This document shows, in pieces, positions 48,174-58,631 of a DNA stretch of 64,000 bases. Made by a program: the position numbers and the translations under genes. The stretch's first letter is position 1, and each line of letters starts with the position of its first letter. This DNA is from Brachycybe producta. Its lineage: Eukaryota > Arthropoda > Diplopoda > Playtdesmida > Andrognathidae. The notes beneath the pieces were generated by a model that did not search any database, had not been told where the DNA came from, and saw only the letters and a list, made by a program, of their open reading frames with translations. The stretch covers positions 186,001 through 250,000 of the forward strand of contig JAUPFP010000030.1 of NCBI GenBank assembly GCA_036925085.1, in the 5' to 3' direction.

Positions 48174-50811
48174 CATTGGTTTCAGTCTGAATTTTCATTC
48201 TTCAATGGGGAATTTCCCTGCTCAATGTCAAGAAATGAAACCTCTGCATTGAATAAAAAACAAAAAATAAAAGGCAAAGAAATTAAACAAAAAATAAATA
48301 CTCTTCCATCAAGTTAATCTTTAATAGTTCGGAGAGAAAAAAAAAGTGGAAGGATTTATCTAGTGCTGAAAATGAATTTTTTCAAGTTTTTTCGTAATTC
48401 TCGTTAATTGAAAAAAAAAAAGGAAAAAGCTTTTTGATTTTCTACTTTGAAAAAAAAAAGTGTTCGTTTTTTATTATCCCTGTTTTTTTTTTCTTCTAGT
48501 CTCTCTTTTTTAATTTAATTCTTCTCTCACTATTTCTCTCTCTGGCTCACTTTTTAAGAGAATCTTTTAATTATTATTGTTGTTAAAAAAAAGATCCTTA
48601 TTGCACTGCAAACAAGTGTCATTGATAATGAACAAAAAATGGCTTCAAAATTTTAACAAGTTTCAACTTTTAAAACAAACTTTTTTTAATATAAAAAGTG
48701 TGTGAACTTTTTTTTCTTCTATACTCTCCACTGGATAATTATTATCTAATTTTTTACATATTTAATTAATTGTCTTTTCTGTTTCGTCATTTAATTAATG
48801 TAACTTCTGTTTTCTGTTCTAAAGAAGACAGTTTACAATTTTAATATTGGTTTTATTATGCATTTATTTTTTACAAGTATTTTAATTTAAAAAACAAATT
48901 AATGTTTTTATCAACAATGTTTATTTAGAAATTTTGCATATTTTGTTAATTATTAATATTTTAACCATAAGTTTGTTAATTGCATAATGGCTTATTTCGG
49001 ATTATTTATTTGAATAATTATCGTGGATTTTGTATACTTGTATAAAAAAAATATAGCTAGATGTATATAATTGAATTTTCTAGAAGTCCACTCCATTTCA
49101 GGGTATTAATTGAAAACGTTTCTGGAAGGCTTTTTTTTATGAAAGATGATGATGATGGACTGATGAACTTATTTGATTGATTTTTCCTAACTTTTTCCAT
49201 TTTTCAACTTTTGCATTTCTTGTTCTAAATTTCATTTTTCTTTCTTTTCTTTCTTTATTTCCTATGTCTTATATGTGATTTCAAACACAATTTGCATAAA
49301 TTGACATCTTGTAAAAAATGGACCATTTCCAGGCATAAAAATGACCTCTACCAAAAAAAAAATGTGTATTGGAAATGGTCTTTTCTGATGGTCCTCAGTG
49401 CCTTAAGTTTTAACAAGATGGAAAACAATGTAAAGAAGAAGAAAAATTGGAAAAAAACACAAAAAAATGAAATATTTTTTTAATGAAAGTTGTCGTTCAT
49501 TTTGAGTTTTTCCTCCACTTTGATTATTAAAGTTTTTTATTTCTCAAGTTGAAATTAGTGTCGCCATAGAGGTGACGGTTATGTTAATTGTTAATTTATT
49601 AAGACGTGATTACAACTGAGAAGAAAAAAACCCTTTTAATTATTTGTCACCTTGAATCATTTATTAAGCAATTTTTTCCAACAAACAAAAAGTTGTGTAT
49701 AAAGCCTGGTTCTCATATAAAATACGTTTACATTTGCAATAACGTTGTTTTTCAATAACACCCTTTTTCCAAACGTAAATGTAAATGCAACTTAAAAAAA
49801 TTACAGTAATGTCAATATTTTAATTCTTTGATAGAAGAGGGCAAACGTGGCCCGTTTATTCACTATAATGGTTTTTATTTATTTTGTTAGGTCAATTGAA
49901 GTGGAGGAAAGTGGAAACATCGTCTCGCTTTACAACAACTTCAACTAAACCATAATTAAGTCTGAAAGTAACGAGAGAACCTTTTTTTGCATGCATATTC
50001 AGTAGGGGAACTAAAAACGACTGTTCTCAACAAGCTCACGGAGTAAGTTCACAAAATGTGGAGTACAAATGTAACATACCAGTATGTACATAAATATAAA
50101 GATACATTAAATAGTTATAAATGTTAGTCTACATGTAGAGCAATGTGCTTCTCAAGTGTACGTACTGCAAGATTCTGGATTTTATATTATTTGAATTTGT
50201 TAATATAATTTATGAGAAAAAGCGAAATAAACCAAACTTTCTTATTATGTTTAGTGCACTAAAAGGGGGGGGTACGCTTAGTGTGCTGTGGATTTTACTA
50301 GGTGTACTGCGATATTTTTAGGCCCTCAGAAGATTACTTTGAAAAATACTTAAAATGGTTCTTTTGTTTTGACACAAAATGTAGCTTCTTAACGTAGCAG
50401 TGATCAAAAGAGGACAGGTAACAATGTACGAGAGTCGTACAAGGAGACAATGGTTGGAAGGTAAGAAATAGTTGGAGAATAGAAAGGAGAAACTCAGAAA
50501 AGTGCAAATTGCAAAACTGAATGCCTTCAAACTCGATTATTGTCTGTAGACGACCGACATTATTTGTTCACTTCAGTTAAATTACTTTGTAGTTTTTATA
50601 CGAATGGGAGTAATTAGCTATTAGTGAACATGTGATTTTAGGAAGCGTTGGAGCTGCTTTTTATTTAGTTAACTTTTATGCAAAAAAAAGTGAGGACTAT
50701 ATTTTGGAAATGTTATTGAAACAGGTGCAACGATATCAGCAATTCTTCGGAAACCGATTAAAAGGGAAACAAACAGGAGACTAGAATAGGTTGACTGTCA
50801 TCGACAACGTA
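48174..50811. other. TMTC3 3' UTR and intergenic DNA
   Basis: Very AT-rich, with T and A runs. No gene or family A copy recognised; the short frames here lack homology and splice context. Confidence 0.7.
48252..48257 (+). terminator. Poly(A) signal, TMTC3
   Basis: AATAAA 79 bases after the TAG, followed by A-rich sequence. Confidence 0.55.
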
Positions 50812-51075
50812 CTTGCACCAGGAAATCTTCATAGAGATTAATGGGCACGGTGGAACAACGGTAGGAATAGTTGGAAAAATAGTAGGAAATAAAGTAATAG
50901 GAAATTAAGCTTGTTGCAGGGTGGTTGGTGGCCCAGCCTCCTGTTTCCTAATTTGATTAATGGGAATAATGGACAAATTTGTTTTAATAATTCTTTAACC
51001 CCCACCCAGTATGAGGGCTATGTGGAGAGGAAGGTGTGGGGGGGGGGGCGCAACCATATCCTAGCTACGCCACTG
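50812..51075 (-). mobile_element. Truncated, internally deleted copy of the 33647-type hAT element
   Basis: Read on the minus strand it starts CAGTGGCGTAGCTA (51062-51075) and follows the 33647 element through the G-rich segment, a TGGACAAA block, GGGTGGTTGG and TGGGCACGG with several internal losses; the other terminus is missing. The 63-codon + frame here is an accident of the repeat. Confidence 0.75.
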
Positions 51076-51099
51076 GACACCTGTATTTGGATTTTGGAA

Positions 51100-51598
51100 T
51101 AGTGATGTTCCGATAGCGATATGAATACTGTCGCGATAGTCAACTACTCGATAGTCAAACTATCGAGTGGTTTAGAAATCGATAGTTTTAAAAAAAATCA
51201 ACACTGTCTCACATAAACAATAATGTATCTGAAATAATGGATGCTAGATGGCGCCATAATTATTTCAATTTGTCGTTTGTACATATGCACTGTGTGCACC
51301 TTGTGAACCACGTACGCCGTGAGCAATATTGTTCACTTGAACGTGTACCTTGTGCACCGTGTGCACTTTTTAAACTGCGTTGTATAATTTTGTATTGTAA
51401 CATTAGTGAGTAATGGTGTAATGGCTTGTAATAAGTATGCTATGGAGTCTATGGACTGGTAAAACTACTAAGACAGCCTTAAACAGGTTGTGAGCCTAAC
51501 AGGTTTTTAATTGTAGCTTTTAATTTGCAACCTTGAAAAAAGTTGAATACTATCGATAGTGCTATCGATAGTTTATTTTTGACTATCGCACATCACTA
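51100..51598. mobile_element. 499-bp hAT-type element with exact 8-bp target duplication and TATCGATA sites
   Basis: Termini TAGTGATGTTCCGATAG (51100) and CTATCGCACATCACTA (ending 51598) are inverted apart from one indel and flanked by TTTTGGAA at 51092-51099 and 51599-51606. Both ends are rich in CGATAG/CTATCG units; TATCGATA occurs at 51551-51558 and 51563-51570. No ORF. It lies about 290 bp upstream of the EXOSC10 start codon, so it could touch its promoter. Confidence 0.88.
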
Positions 51599-51634
51599 TT
51601 TTGGAATTAAAAATTAGACGGTAAAAATTTTCTT

Positions 51635-51785
51635 CCAAAGTTTAGCAAAAAATTTCTTAATGGAGCTGCTGGCTCCATCTATTGGTTATTTTCTTAAACG
51701 TGGGTTAGGTTTACCGTTCACGTTTTCGAATTTTAAATTTTCCTTTTAAGGGTTGATTACAGCGCCACCTGTATCTGTAATTTAG
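51635..51785. repeat. Dispersed repeat family C, copy near EXOSC10
   Basis: TTCTTAATGGAGCTGCTGGC, CCATCTATTGG, TTCTTAAACGTG, TTCGAATTTTAAATTTTCC and GGTTGATTACAGCGCCACCT appear in the same order in the copy at 61505-61730. Immediately downstream of the 51100 transposon. Confidence 0.65.
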
Positions 51786-51824
51786 CGGCTAATTCGGCTA
51801 GCTACTATAGCTAGTGGCTTAATG

Positions 51825-51833
51825 AAGATGGCG
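51825..51833 (+). promoter_or_regulatory. YY1-type box before EXOSC10
   Basis: AAGATGGCG (GCCATCTT on the other strand) about 55 bp upstream of the start codon, a common position for YY1/Pho sites in housekeeping genes. Confidence 0.3.
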
Positions 51834-51885
51834 TTTTGAGCGCGTGTTGATATTTTATTAAGAATTGAAACGAAGAAACGACGAA

Positions 51886-54800
51886 ATGGAGATCGAAAAT
51901 GATCGTTTCGACGTGGATGAATATTCTCAGGCGAGTAACTAATGTTTAAGTTGTTTGGATTTCTAAGAATAATAACAAATTATGATCTTGTAGAATGCGT
52001 TAAGTCGCGTGATGACGTCGATCAAGAAATCTAACGAATTACCGACGGCTGGTGACGATTACGACTATTATAATAGCTTTAGCGGGTTTCGTAAGATAAT
52101 GAACGTGGAATCGAAGAAAACGACTTCGTTGTGAGCATTTGCAGTCTCTTTCTCACTATATAAAACAGAAACGGCCAGGCTAAAACACAGAAAGACATGG
52201 AAATGCACCTGCAAGCACTCGTCAAATCGCAGAAATGCGCGGCAACTTACTGTTTTTGGCTTCTCCGTGCTTTCCTTCGTTTTTTTTCGTGTGTTTGCGT
52301 ACATTTTGCGTGCTTTTCCGCGGTTTTCCGCTTTTTTTTTTTTCATTGTCCTGCCGTTTTTGTGTTTTAGTCTGACCGAAACAAAAATAGTGAGTTCCAT
52401 CATTTCGCTTTCTGCCTTTTTAGAATGGAAAAGATCCTGAATCAACAAGGAATTAAACTAAAGTTGGTTAAAATGGACTTGGAAGAGATGTTCGATGCGA
52501 TTGTTGAAGCCAACGACATGATTCTCGAACGTGTCGTTAGTGACGAGGACCTTTTGTTTTTTCTATCTTTTCTGTCTATAATTATTCTGTTTCTTTTCGG
52601 GGTAAAAAGGGAAATTCGATAGACGAAGTGAATGGTCTTCGAAAGAAGGAGGATGAAGTCGTTTTGACAACGGTCGCCACGAAGCTGGACATCAACACCA
52701 GTTGGAATAAGAATGTGTGAAATCAACTTAACCTCATTTTTCATTCTTTTGAGGAATATAAAATCTTTTTTTTTTCAGGTCGGAACGAATAAGAGAGAAG
52801 CTAAAAATATGATGTTTCGATTGTTGGCCGGTCGTAACATTTTGCGTCCACAGCTCAAGTTCAAGGAAAAGGTTGACAACAGTCGAAGTCCTTTCGTTCC
52901 CATCATAAAGGAGAAACCGAACTCCATTAAGCCGCTTTCTGTCATTTTTGAATCAACAGATTACGGAGAAATGTTGGTTTTATCTGAATTATTTTAACTT
53001 AGTTTGAGTTTTAATTTTGTTTATAAAAATTATGAAAACTTGAAAACATTTTTAGAAACTACGAGAGTGGCTAAATCTCATAAGGGCTCTTTGGTTTCTA
53101 GTTACATTTTCGGTTTTAAAAGCAACAGTTAGGCTTTTTTCATGTTTTGTTGCAGTTTATTATTTCAGGGAGAAACTTAAGTTAAAGAAGAAAATTTGTA
53201 TTTGCTTTTAAAATTATATTTAAAATAGATTCACATGAAAATACTCTGAAATGAGTTTTGCAAAATCAATTTATATTGATCTTTTTTTTATATAAAAAAA
53301 AGCATTTCACAAACTTTTGGACATCATTTACAACGATATGGAAGAGAAAGGAATAATTTTTCGTGTTAAATGAATTCTTTGTTAAAAGAAATAATTTTTC
53401 TGCTGTTTTACTCCACCTGGGTCGAAAATGTCTTTTTTTCTGTTAACTCGTTTTTCTTGTTAAACGGTTTGCTCATTTATAACATGTTATTTTGTACTGA
53501 AAAACAAAAGTCTTAAAATTTGAGGTTGATACAAGATGTGTTTTTTCAAACAAATACGACGATAAATCGATATCGATTTTGCAAGGTGAATTAATTTTTT
53601 TAATACTTGTTGTTCGTTCTTTTCTAGGTATTCACATCCGTATCAATGTGAATTGAACCATTTTAAAGTTGGCGAAGAACATTTGAAAAAAGCCGATCTT
53701 CAAGTAAAATCGTTTCTCAATCTTTCAGTTCGTTTTAAACGTCATTTTTAAAAAAATAATGAAAATTTCAGAAACCGAAACCTGTTCAAGAGACTCCTTT
53801 TCATTTCATCGATTCGATCGATAAACTTCAAGAATTGAACTCTGTTTTGAAAGCACAGAAGGAATTTGCTGTCGATTTAGAAGTAAAATTTTTTTTACAA
53901 AGTTATCGAAAAAATCGTCCTAAATTTGAACACCGTTTTTTCTTTTCTTTTCAGCACCATTCTTACAGGACGTTTCTCGGCATCACGTGTCTGATGCAGA
54001 TCTCGACACGCGACGCGGACTATATCGTGGACCCACTCGAACTACGAAGTGAACTTCAAATTCTGAACGAATCTTTCACCGATCCAAAGATAGTGAAGGT
54101 TGGAACTTCAATATGTTCTGTTTTGAAAACATTATCTAATTAACGAGGTTTTTTTCTCTCTCTCTCCTTCAGGTGTTTCATGGTGCAGATTCGGATGTCG
54201 AATGGTTACAACGTGACTTTGGTCTGTACGTGGTCAACATGTTCGACACAGGACAGGCATCGAAGTTGCTGAATTTTGCTCATTTTTCGTTGGGTTTCCT
54301 TTTGAAACATTATTGTGGGATCGATGCCAACAAACAGTATCAACTTGCCGATTGGAGGATTAGGTTAAATCCCATTTTACTTAGGTCTTTTTGTTTCTCG
54401 TTAATGTTGACTTTCGATGACGTGTGCTTCTTAGACCATTACCTAAACAGATGGTTCATTATGCACGAGAGGACACTCATTACCTGTTGTATATTTACGA
54501 CAACATGAAAAATGAACTCCTGGAGAAGGCGAACGGACAAGATAATCTTCTTTTGTCTGTTTTTCAGCGAAGCAAAGTCATATGTGAAAAGGTGTTTGTC
54601 GCCTTCGATTGTAACTAAAAAAAAATCTACAATGAAAACCGTTTAACACGAAATGTCCCGTTCCTCGGTATAGGTTGTTACGTATATTCGTTTAAAGATT
54701 TTTTATGAATAGCTGATTTTCGAACTCTCTGATTGTTCTGTCTTTGAGGAGAGCAACATTAAGCGAAAGTAGAATGTGTTTTAGAAACTAGAAGGGTAGC

Positions 54801-57776
54801 TCAAAAGCACTTAAGAGTATTATTTTCATGTTTGATATCGTTCAAAATAACATTTATAGACAAAAATTATAAAATATTGTTTGCTTGTCTTTCTGTCATT
54901 TTTTCAAACGGTCATAAGTTTGTTTTGAAATATGTCAACATGAAAATACACTTACAAGTGCTCCTAACTTGTAAATGATTGAGCTACCCTTCTAGTTTCT
55001 AAAACACATTCACCAGCAAGACAATAATCAGAATTGGAGAGACATTTACAATTTAAAACCACCTTTACCAAATTAAAATACGTGAAAGACTATTTTTCGT
55101 CTTAAGCAGTTTTCATCGTAAGTCGAATTCTCTCGATCAGATTTGATGGTGTTGTCGGTTTTTTTTAGCGTTACATTAAACCGATATTTCACTACGAAAG
55201 TTACATGGATCTGTACAGAAAAAGTCGAAAGTTATTCAATACTCGACAATTACACGCTCTTAGAGAAATCTACAATTGGAGAGATGAGATTGCGAGAGCC
55301 GAAGACGAAAGCACTGGGTAAAATAAACACCTGAATTTTTAGATACACGCCTATTGCCATCGTGTTAAACGTTTTTCTTCTCTTAGCTACGTGTTGCCTA
55401 ATCACATGTTACTTCAGATTTCCGAAGTTTTGCCGAGGTGACAAATTTTAATTTAAAGTGAATTTCCATCCAGATTCTTAACTGTGTTATTTCTGTTTGA
55501 TTTATTGCCGTCAAAAGGGATCAACAGGGAATTTTTGCTTGTTGTAATCCGATTCCACCCTTTGTTCGTCAATATTTAAATGAAATCCATTCAATCGTTT
55601 TTAAGTCACGAGAACAGCCATTGATAAAGGTTCTTTATAATCTTTTGAACTCTTAGTATTTGAAAATAAGTCCGTCGAAATCTAAACTGGTATATTTTCT
55701 ATCGTCAGTCGATGGAGCAAGAAATTCAAATCGAGGTCGATGTTCGACGTCACGACGTCGATTTGGACAATGTTCTGCACTGTCCGCACGATTTCAGCCA
55801 CTTGAAAGAGTCTTACGGCACGGACACTGGACCGACCATTTTAGGTATCTTTTAAGATTCATTTTTGTTTTGTTACTTCTGCACGTTTCAGAAGCAATAC
55901 TAAGAAGAAACTGAATGTAAACTGCCATAAAAGGTTTACGTTTTTTAAGATATCAACATAAAAATTACTTTAAGAACCTGGAATCATTGAGAAGGAGTTT
56001 CACGTGCTGCGAGATTAGCAATTCTAAACGTCCTTAAATTTTTTTAAAACCTGGAGAACATGTTAGTGAATACGCGAAATTTTTCTTAAAGCTGAAGGAT
56101 GTGCCTGAAGAACAGAAATGTTGTTATGAAAAGGGATCTTTTTAAGCTGCGTGACCTTTAACTTGCGTTGAGCAAATTAGCATAATCCAAAAAGGGTATA
56201 AAATAAAAAAAAAATTCTTGAAATATTGCAACCGTTTGATGTTAAAACCGGGCCACAACATTCAAGAAGCGATTGCAACTTCAATTGTTGTTCAAAACAA
56301 AGCGCGAAGAGAGATTTCGTGTTAGAATTGAGACCGTCTATCTTGGACTATGAAGTTGAACGCAGTACGTGCACGTGCCAGTGTCTAAACTCTTACAGTG
56401 ATTCAGTTACGCTTCTAGTTTCTAAAGTACTTTTTAAGTATTTTCGTATATTGTTGCTTCCGAAGGGAAGAATAACAAGGTGTAATTGTTGAGACATTTA
56501 CAAGTCGTACTAAACTTAATTTGCTGGTTTTTTTTTTGTAGATATGTGGAATAAAGAGGGTGAAAATTTTGAAAATCGTTTTAGTCTTAAGTCTAAGAAA
56601 AATAAAGAAAAGAACTCGGCAGATTTAGCAGCGTTGATTTCGCTGGATGTTTCTGTAAGATCCAAGTATTTATTTATTCAAACAGAAATGTGTTTTGAGT
56701 GTGTTTTTTTTAATTAGGATTCGAAGAGAAGAAAAAAATGCGCGAATATCGAATCATCTTTCAAATGTTATTGCGGTCCTTTCCAACGAGTCAGTTTTAC
56801 AATGTTATTATTAGTTATTTTTTTAGTTGTTTCTAATTGTTGATTTGAATTTGTCTTCAAGTATTCACTTGTGCGTCCAATGTTAAAGAAAGCGGATCAG
56901 ACTAAAGCGAAAGAAGGAAAGACGATCAATGATGCAGTCAATGAAGTTAAAGATCATTTCATTCAGTTGGCTGCAGTTCACGGTATAGGTGAAAAGGCCG
57001 AGAAGATGGAAGCGGTGGCTTCACCGGCGGCTGGTGGGACGACGAGTGATGTAAAAGACCCAGACGAGAAGTCAACACAATCGAAAGAAATCGAAAAAAA
57101 GGGTTCCATTAGAGAGAAGGTAAATATTAATTAATTTGTATTTATTTTTTACGAGGAAATTCCTTAAGATTTGTTTAAATAATCCTAGTTTATGATGGGA
57201 AAAAAATCAAAGAATGCAAAAAGGAAACGTAAGTTAGAAAGCGAAATGTCAACCGAAACACCTTCTGAAACGAAAAAAGTGAAATCTGAGGACAAAAAAG
57301 AGGTAGGCGAAGAAGAAAAACCGAAAACGAAGAAGAAGAAAAAGGGAAATAAAAATAAAAAGAAGGGAGCACAAGCGGAATCAAAGTTGAAAGAAGAAAA
57401 GGATTTTGAGCCTTTTGATTACAACAAAGCCAATTTCAAAGAATTCAAAGGTACGATTTTGTTTTGTTTTGTTTTGTTGATATAATTTGATTGTTGTTGT
57501 TCCATTTAATGAAATTTCGTTTCAGGTGGAATTAAGTCACAGAAGAAGAAAAAGAAGCAATTTAATCCAATCGGTCAATTTGCACAGAAATTCAAAGTCA
57601 GCCCAAAAGATTAATTTAATTTTGAGAGAGAAACGAATTTCAAATGGATTTTTCTTTTTGTATTATAGGGAAGTTTGAAACCGAAACAGGGCCGAGCATC
57701 TCAAAATAAGAGCCTAACTTACACTGTAAATACGGATAACTTGGGAAATGCTGCAAAAGTCAGTTGGCCGAAATAA
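51886..57776 (+). CDS. EXOSC10: Exosome component 10 / Rrp6, nuclear RNA exosome 3'-5' exoribonuclease (20 coding exons)
   Basis: Exons: 51886-51930, 51994-52130, 52424-52535, 52610-52714, 52779-52972, 53628-53703, 53772-53882, 53955-54098, 54173-54363, 54435-54591, 55169-55317, 55387-55437, 55518-55629, 55709-55844, 56542-56654, 56718-56789, 56862-57119, 57189-57450, 57526-57596, 57669-57776. Phases close to give 867 residues (human is 885). Order: N-terminal PMC2NT-type region (ANDMILERV near 135-140; RNILRPQLKFKEK); DEDD-Y exonuclease with Exo I FAVDLEHHSY (Asp258, Glu260), Exo II HGADSDVEWL (311-320) and Exo III YAREDTHYLL (Tyr381, Asp385), so all catalytic residues are present; HRDC domain about 440-520 (RQLHALREIYNWRDE, YVLPNHMLLQI, FACCNPIPP); then a Lys-rich tail with the exosome-binding-like PFDYNKANFKEF. 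Intron 1 uses a GC donor. Exon 5 ends on a weak donor (GTTGGT), chosen because only it restores EMYSHPYQ. Role: trims and degrades rRNA, snoRNA and aberrant nuclear RNA. Confidence 0.96.
53035..53260. repeat. Palindromic repeat family A, decayed copy in EXOSC10 intron 5
   Basis: TTTTTAGAAACTACGAGAGT near 53049 and CACATGAAAATACTCTGAAA near 53231. Right outer arm not recognisable. Confidence 0.45.
54690..55075. repeat. Palindromic repeat family A, best full-length copy, EXOSC10 intron 10
   Basis: Left: TTTTTTATGAATAGCTGATT, TTTCGAACTCT, TTTTAGAAACTAGAAGGGTA, GATATCGTTCAAAATAAC. Right: AAACGGTCATAAG, TATGTCAACATGAAAATACA, AATGATTGAGCTACCCTTCT, ACAATTTAAAACCACCTTTA. It occupies two thirds of the 577-bp intron before the HRDC exon. 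Confidence 0.8.
55895..56510. repeat. Palindromic repeat family A pieces in EXOSC10 intron 14
   Basis: AACTGCCATAAAAGG and GATATCAACATAAAAATTAC near 55919-55965; GCTTCTAGTTTCTAAAG near 56410 with TTACAAGTCGTACTAAACTT. Two separated fragments. Confidence 0.5.
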
Positions 57777-57826
57777 TAGATTTAAACTTTTATTTCGTTT
57801 TTTTCTTGTAATTGTCAATTCTTTGG

Positions 57827-57832
57827 AATAAA
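57827..57832 (+). terminator. Poly(A) signal, EXOSC10
   Basis: AATAAA 51 bases after the TAA. Confidence 0.6.
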
Positions 57833-57960
57833 TTGATATTAAATTTGAATAATTACACTTGTATTACTTAGTGTATGTTTCTTGTAGGGAATTTAGTTTC
57901 GTTTATTTTAATAGTGTTTTCTAATGTTCAAAATTAAAATTTATCTTATCATAAGAAGAA

Positions 57961-58144
57961 GCTAGTGACGTCAGAGGGGTTAGCAAAAAGTTTAAGATTG
58001 TGTGGTATTGTCTGATAAAAAGAGAGTAATAACAAAAGAATTCAAGAAGAACTCTGTTGTTAAAATCGTTGATATCATCCCTTTCCTATAATAAGACTAA
58101 ATAACAATCCAAAATTTTACATCAACCCCTCTGACGTCACAAGC
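57961..58144. mobile_element. Palindromic MITE with CRE (TGACGTCA) in both terminal repeats, copy 1
   Basis: Arms 57961-57981 and 58124-58144 are 21-bp inverted repeats with one mismatch, each containing GTGACGTCAGAGGGG. The interior is itself palindromic (a TATTGTCTGATA unit near 58006 and its imperfect complement in 58091-58115). It lies between EXOSC10 and SF3B4, about 490 bp before the SF3B4 start. A related copy is at 61053-61232. Confidence 0.8.
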
Positions 58145-58522
58145 TACTTATGTACGCTTCTAAGTTATAAACTTAGTTTTTACAGGAATATTTTGTATTT
58201 GTATGTTTTTTATTTGTTTTTTGATATTTTTTAGGATTTATAAAAAATATTTTACAACAAAAGAAAATTATTTTAGGGTGGTTTAAAGCGGTTCAGGAAT
58301 AAAAATGAAGAAATAATCAAAATAAGGCGAAAAGGCTTATTTTCGTTATTTCTTCATGTCAGTTTGAAAATTATCCAATTTTAAGCAGTCGATATTTTTA
58401 AATTTTGGTCGATAACAAGTTTATTTTGGAGGTTAAGCCATCATAAATCTGTTTTGTAAAGCGCTGTTGTATTTTTTCTGCCGTTTCCACAACTTATTGA
58501 TCGGCGGCGCTGTAATTGATGC

Positions 58523-58534
58523 AAAATGGCCGCC
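58523..58534 (+). promoter_or_regulatory. YY1-type box before SF3B4
   Basis: AAAATGGCCGCC (core GCCATTTT on the minus strand) in the GC-rich stretch about 100 bp upstream of the start codon. Confidence 0.3.
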
Positions 58535-58631
58535 TCCTCTTGTGCCGCGTTATTCCGAGGATAATAATCAAATCCTTGGTTTGTTTCTGTTCTTCTGCGG
58601 TCGGTTTTTTTCCCACCGTTTTCGGCACATA

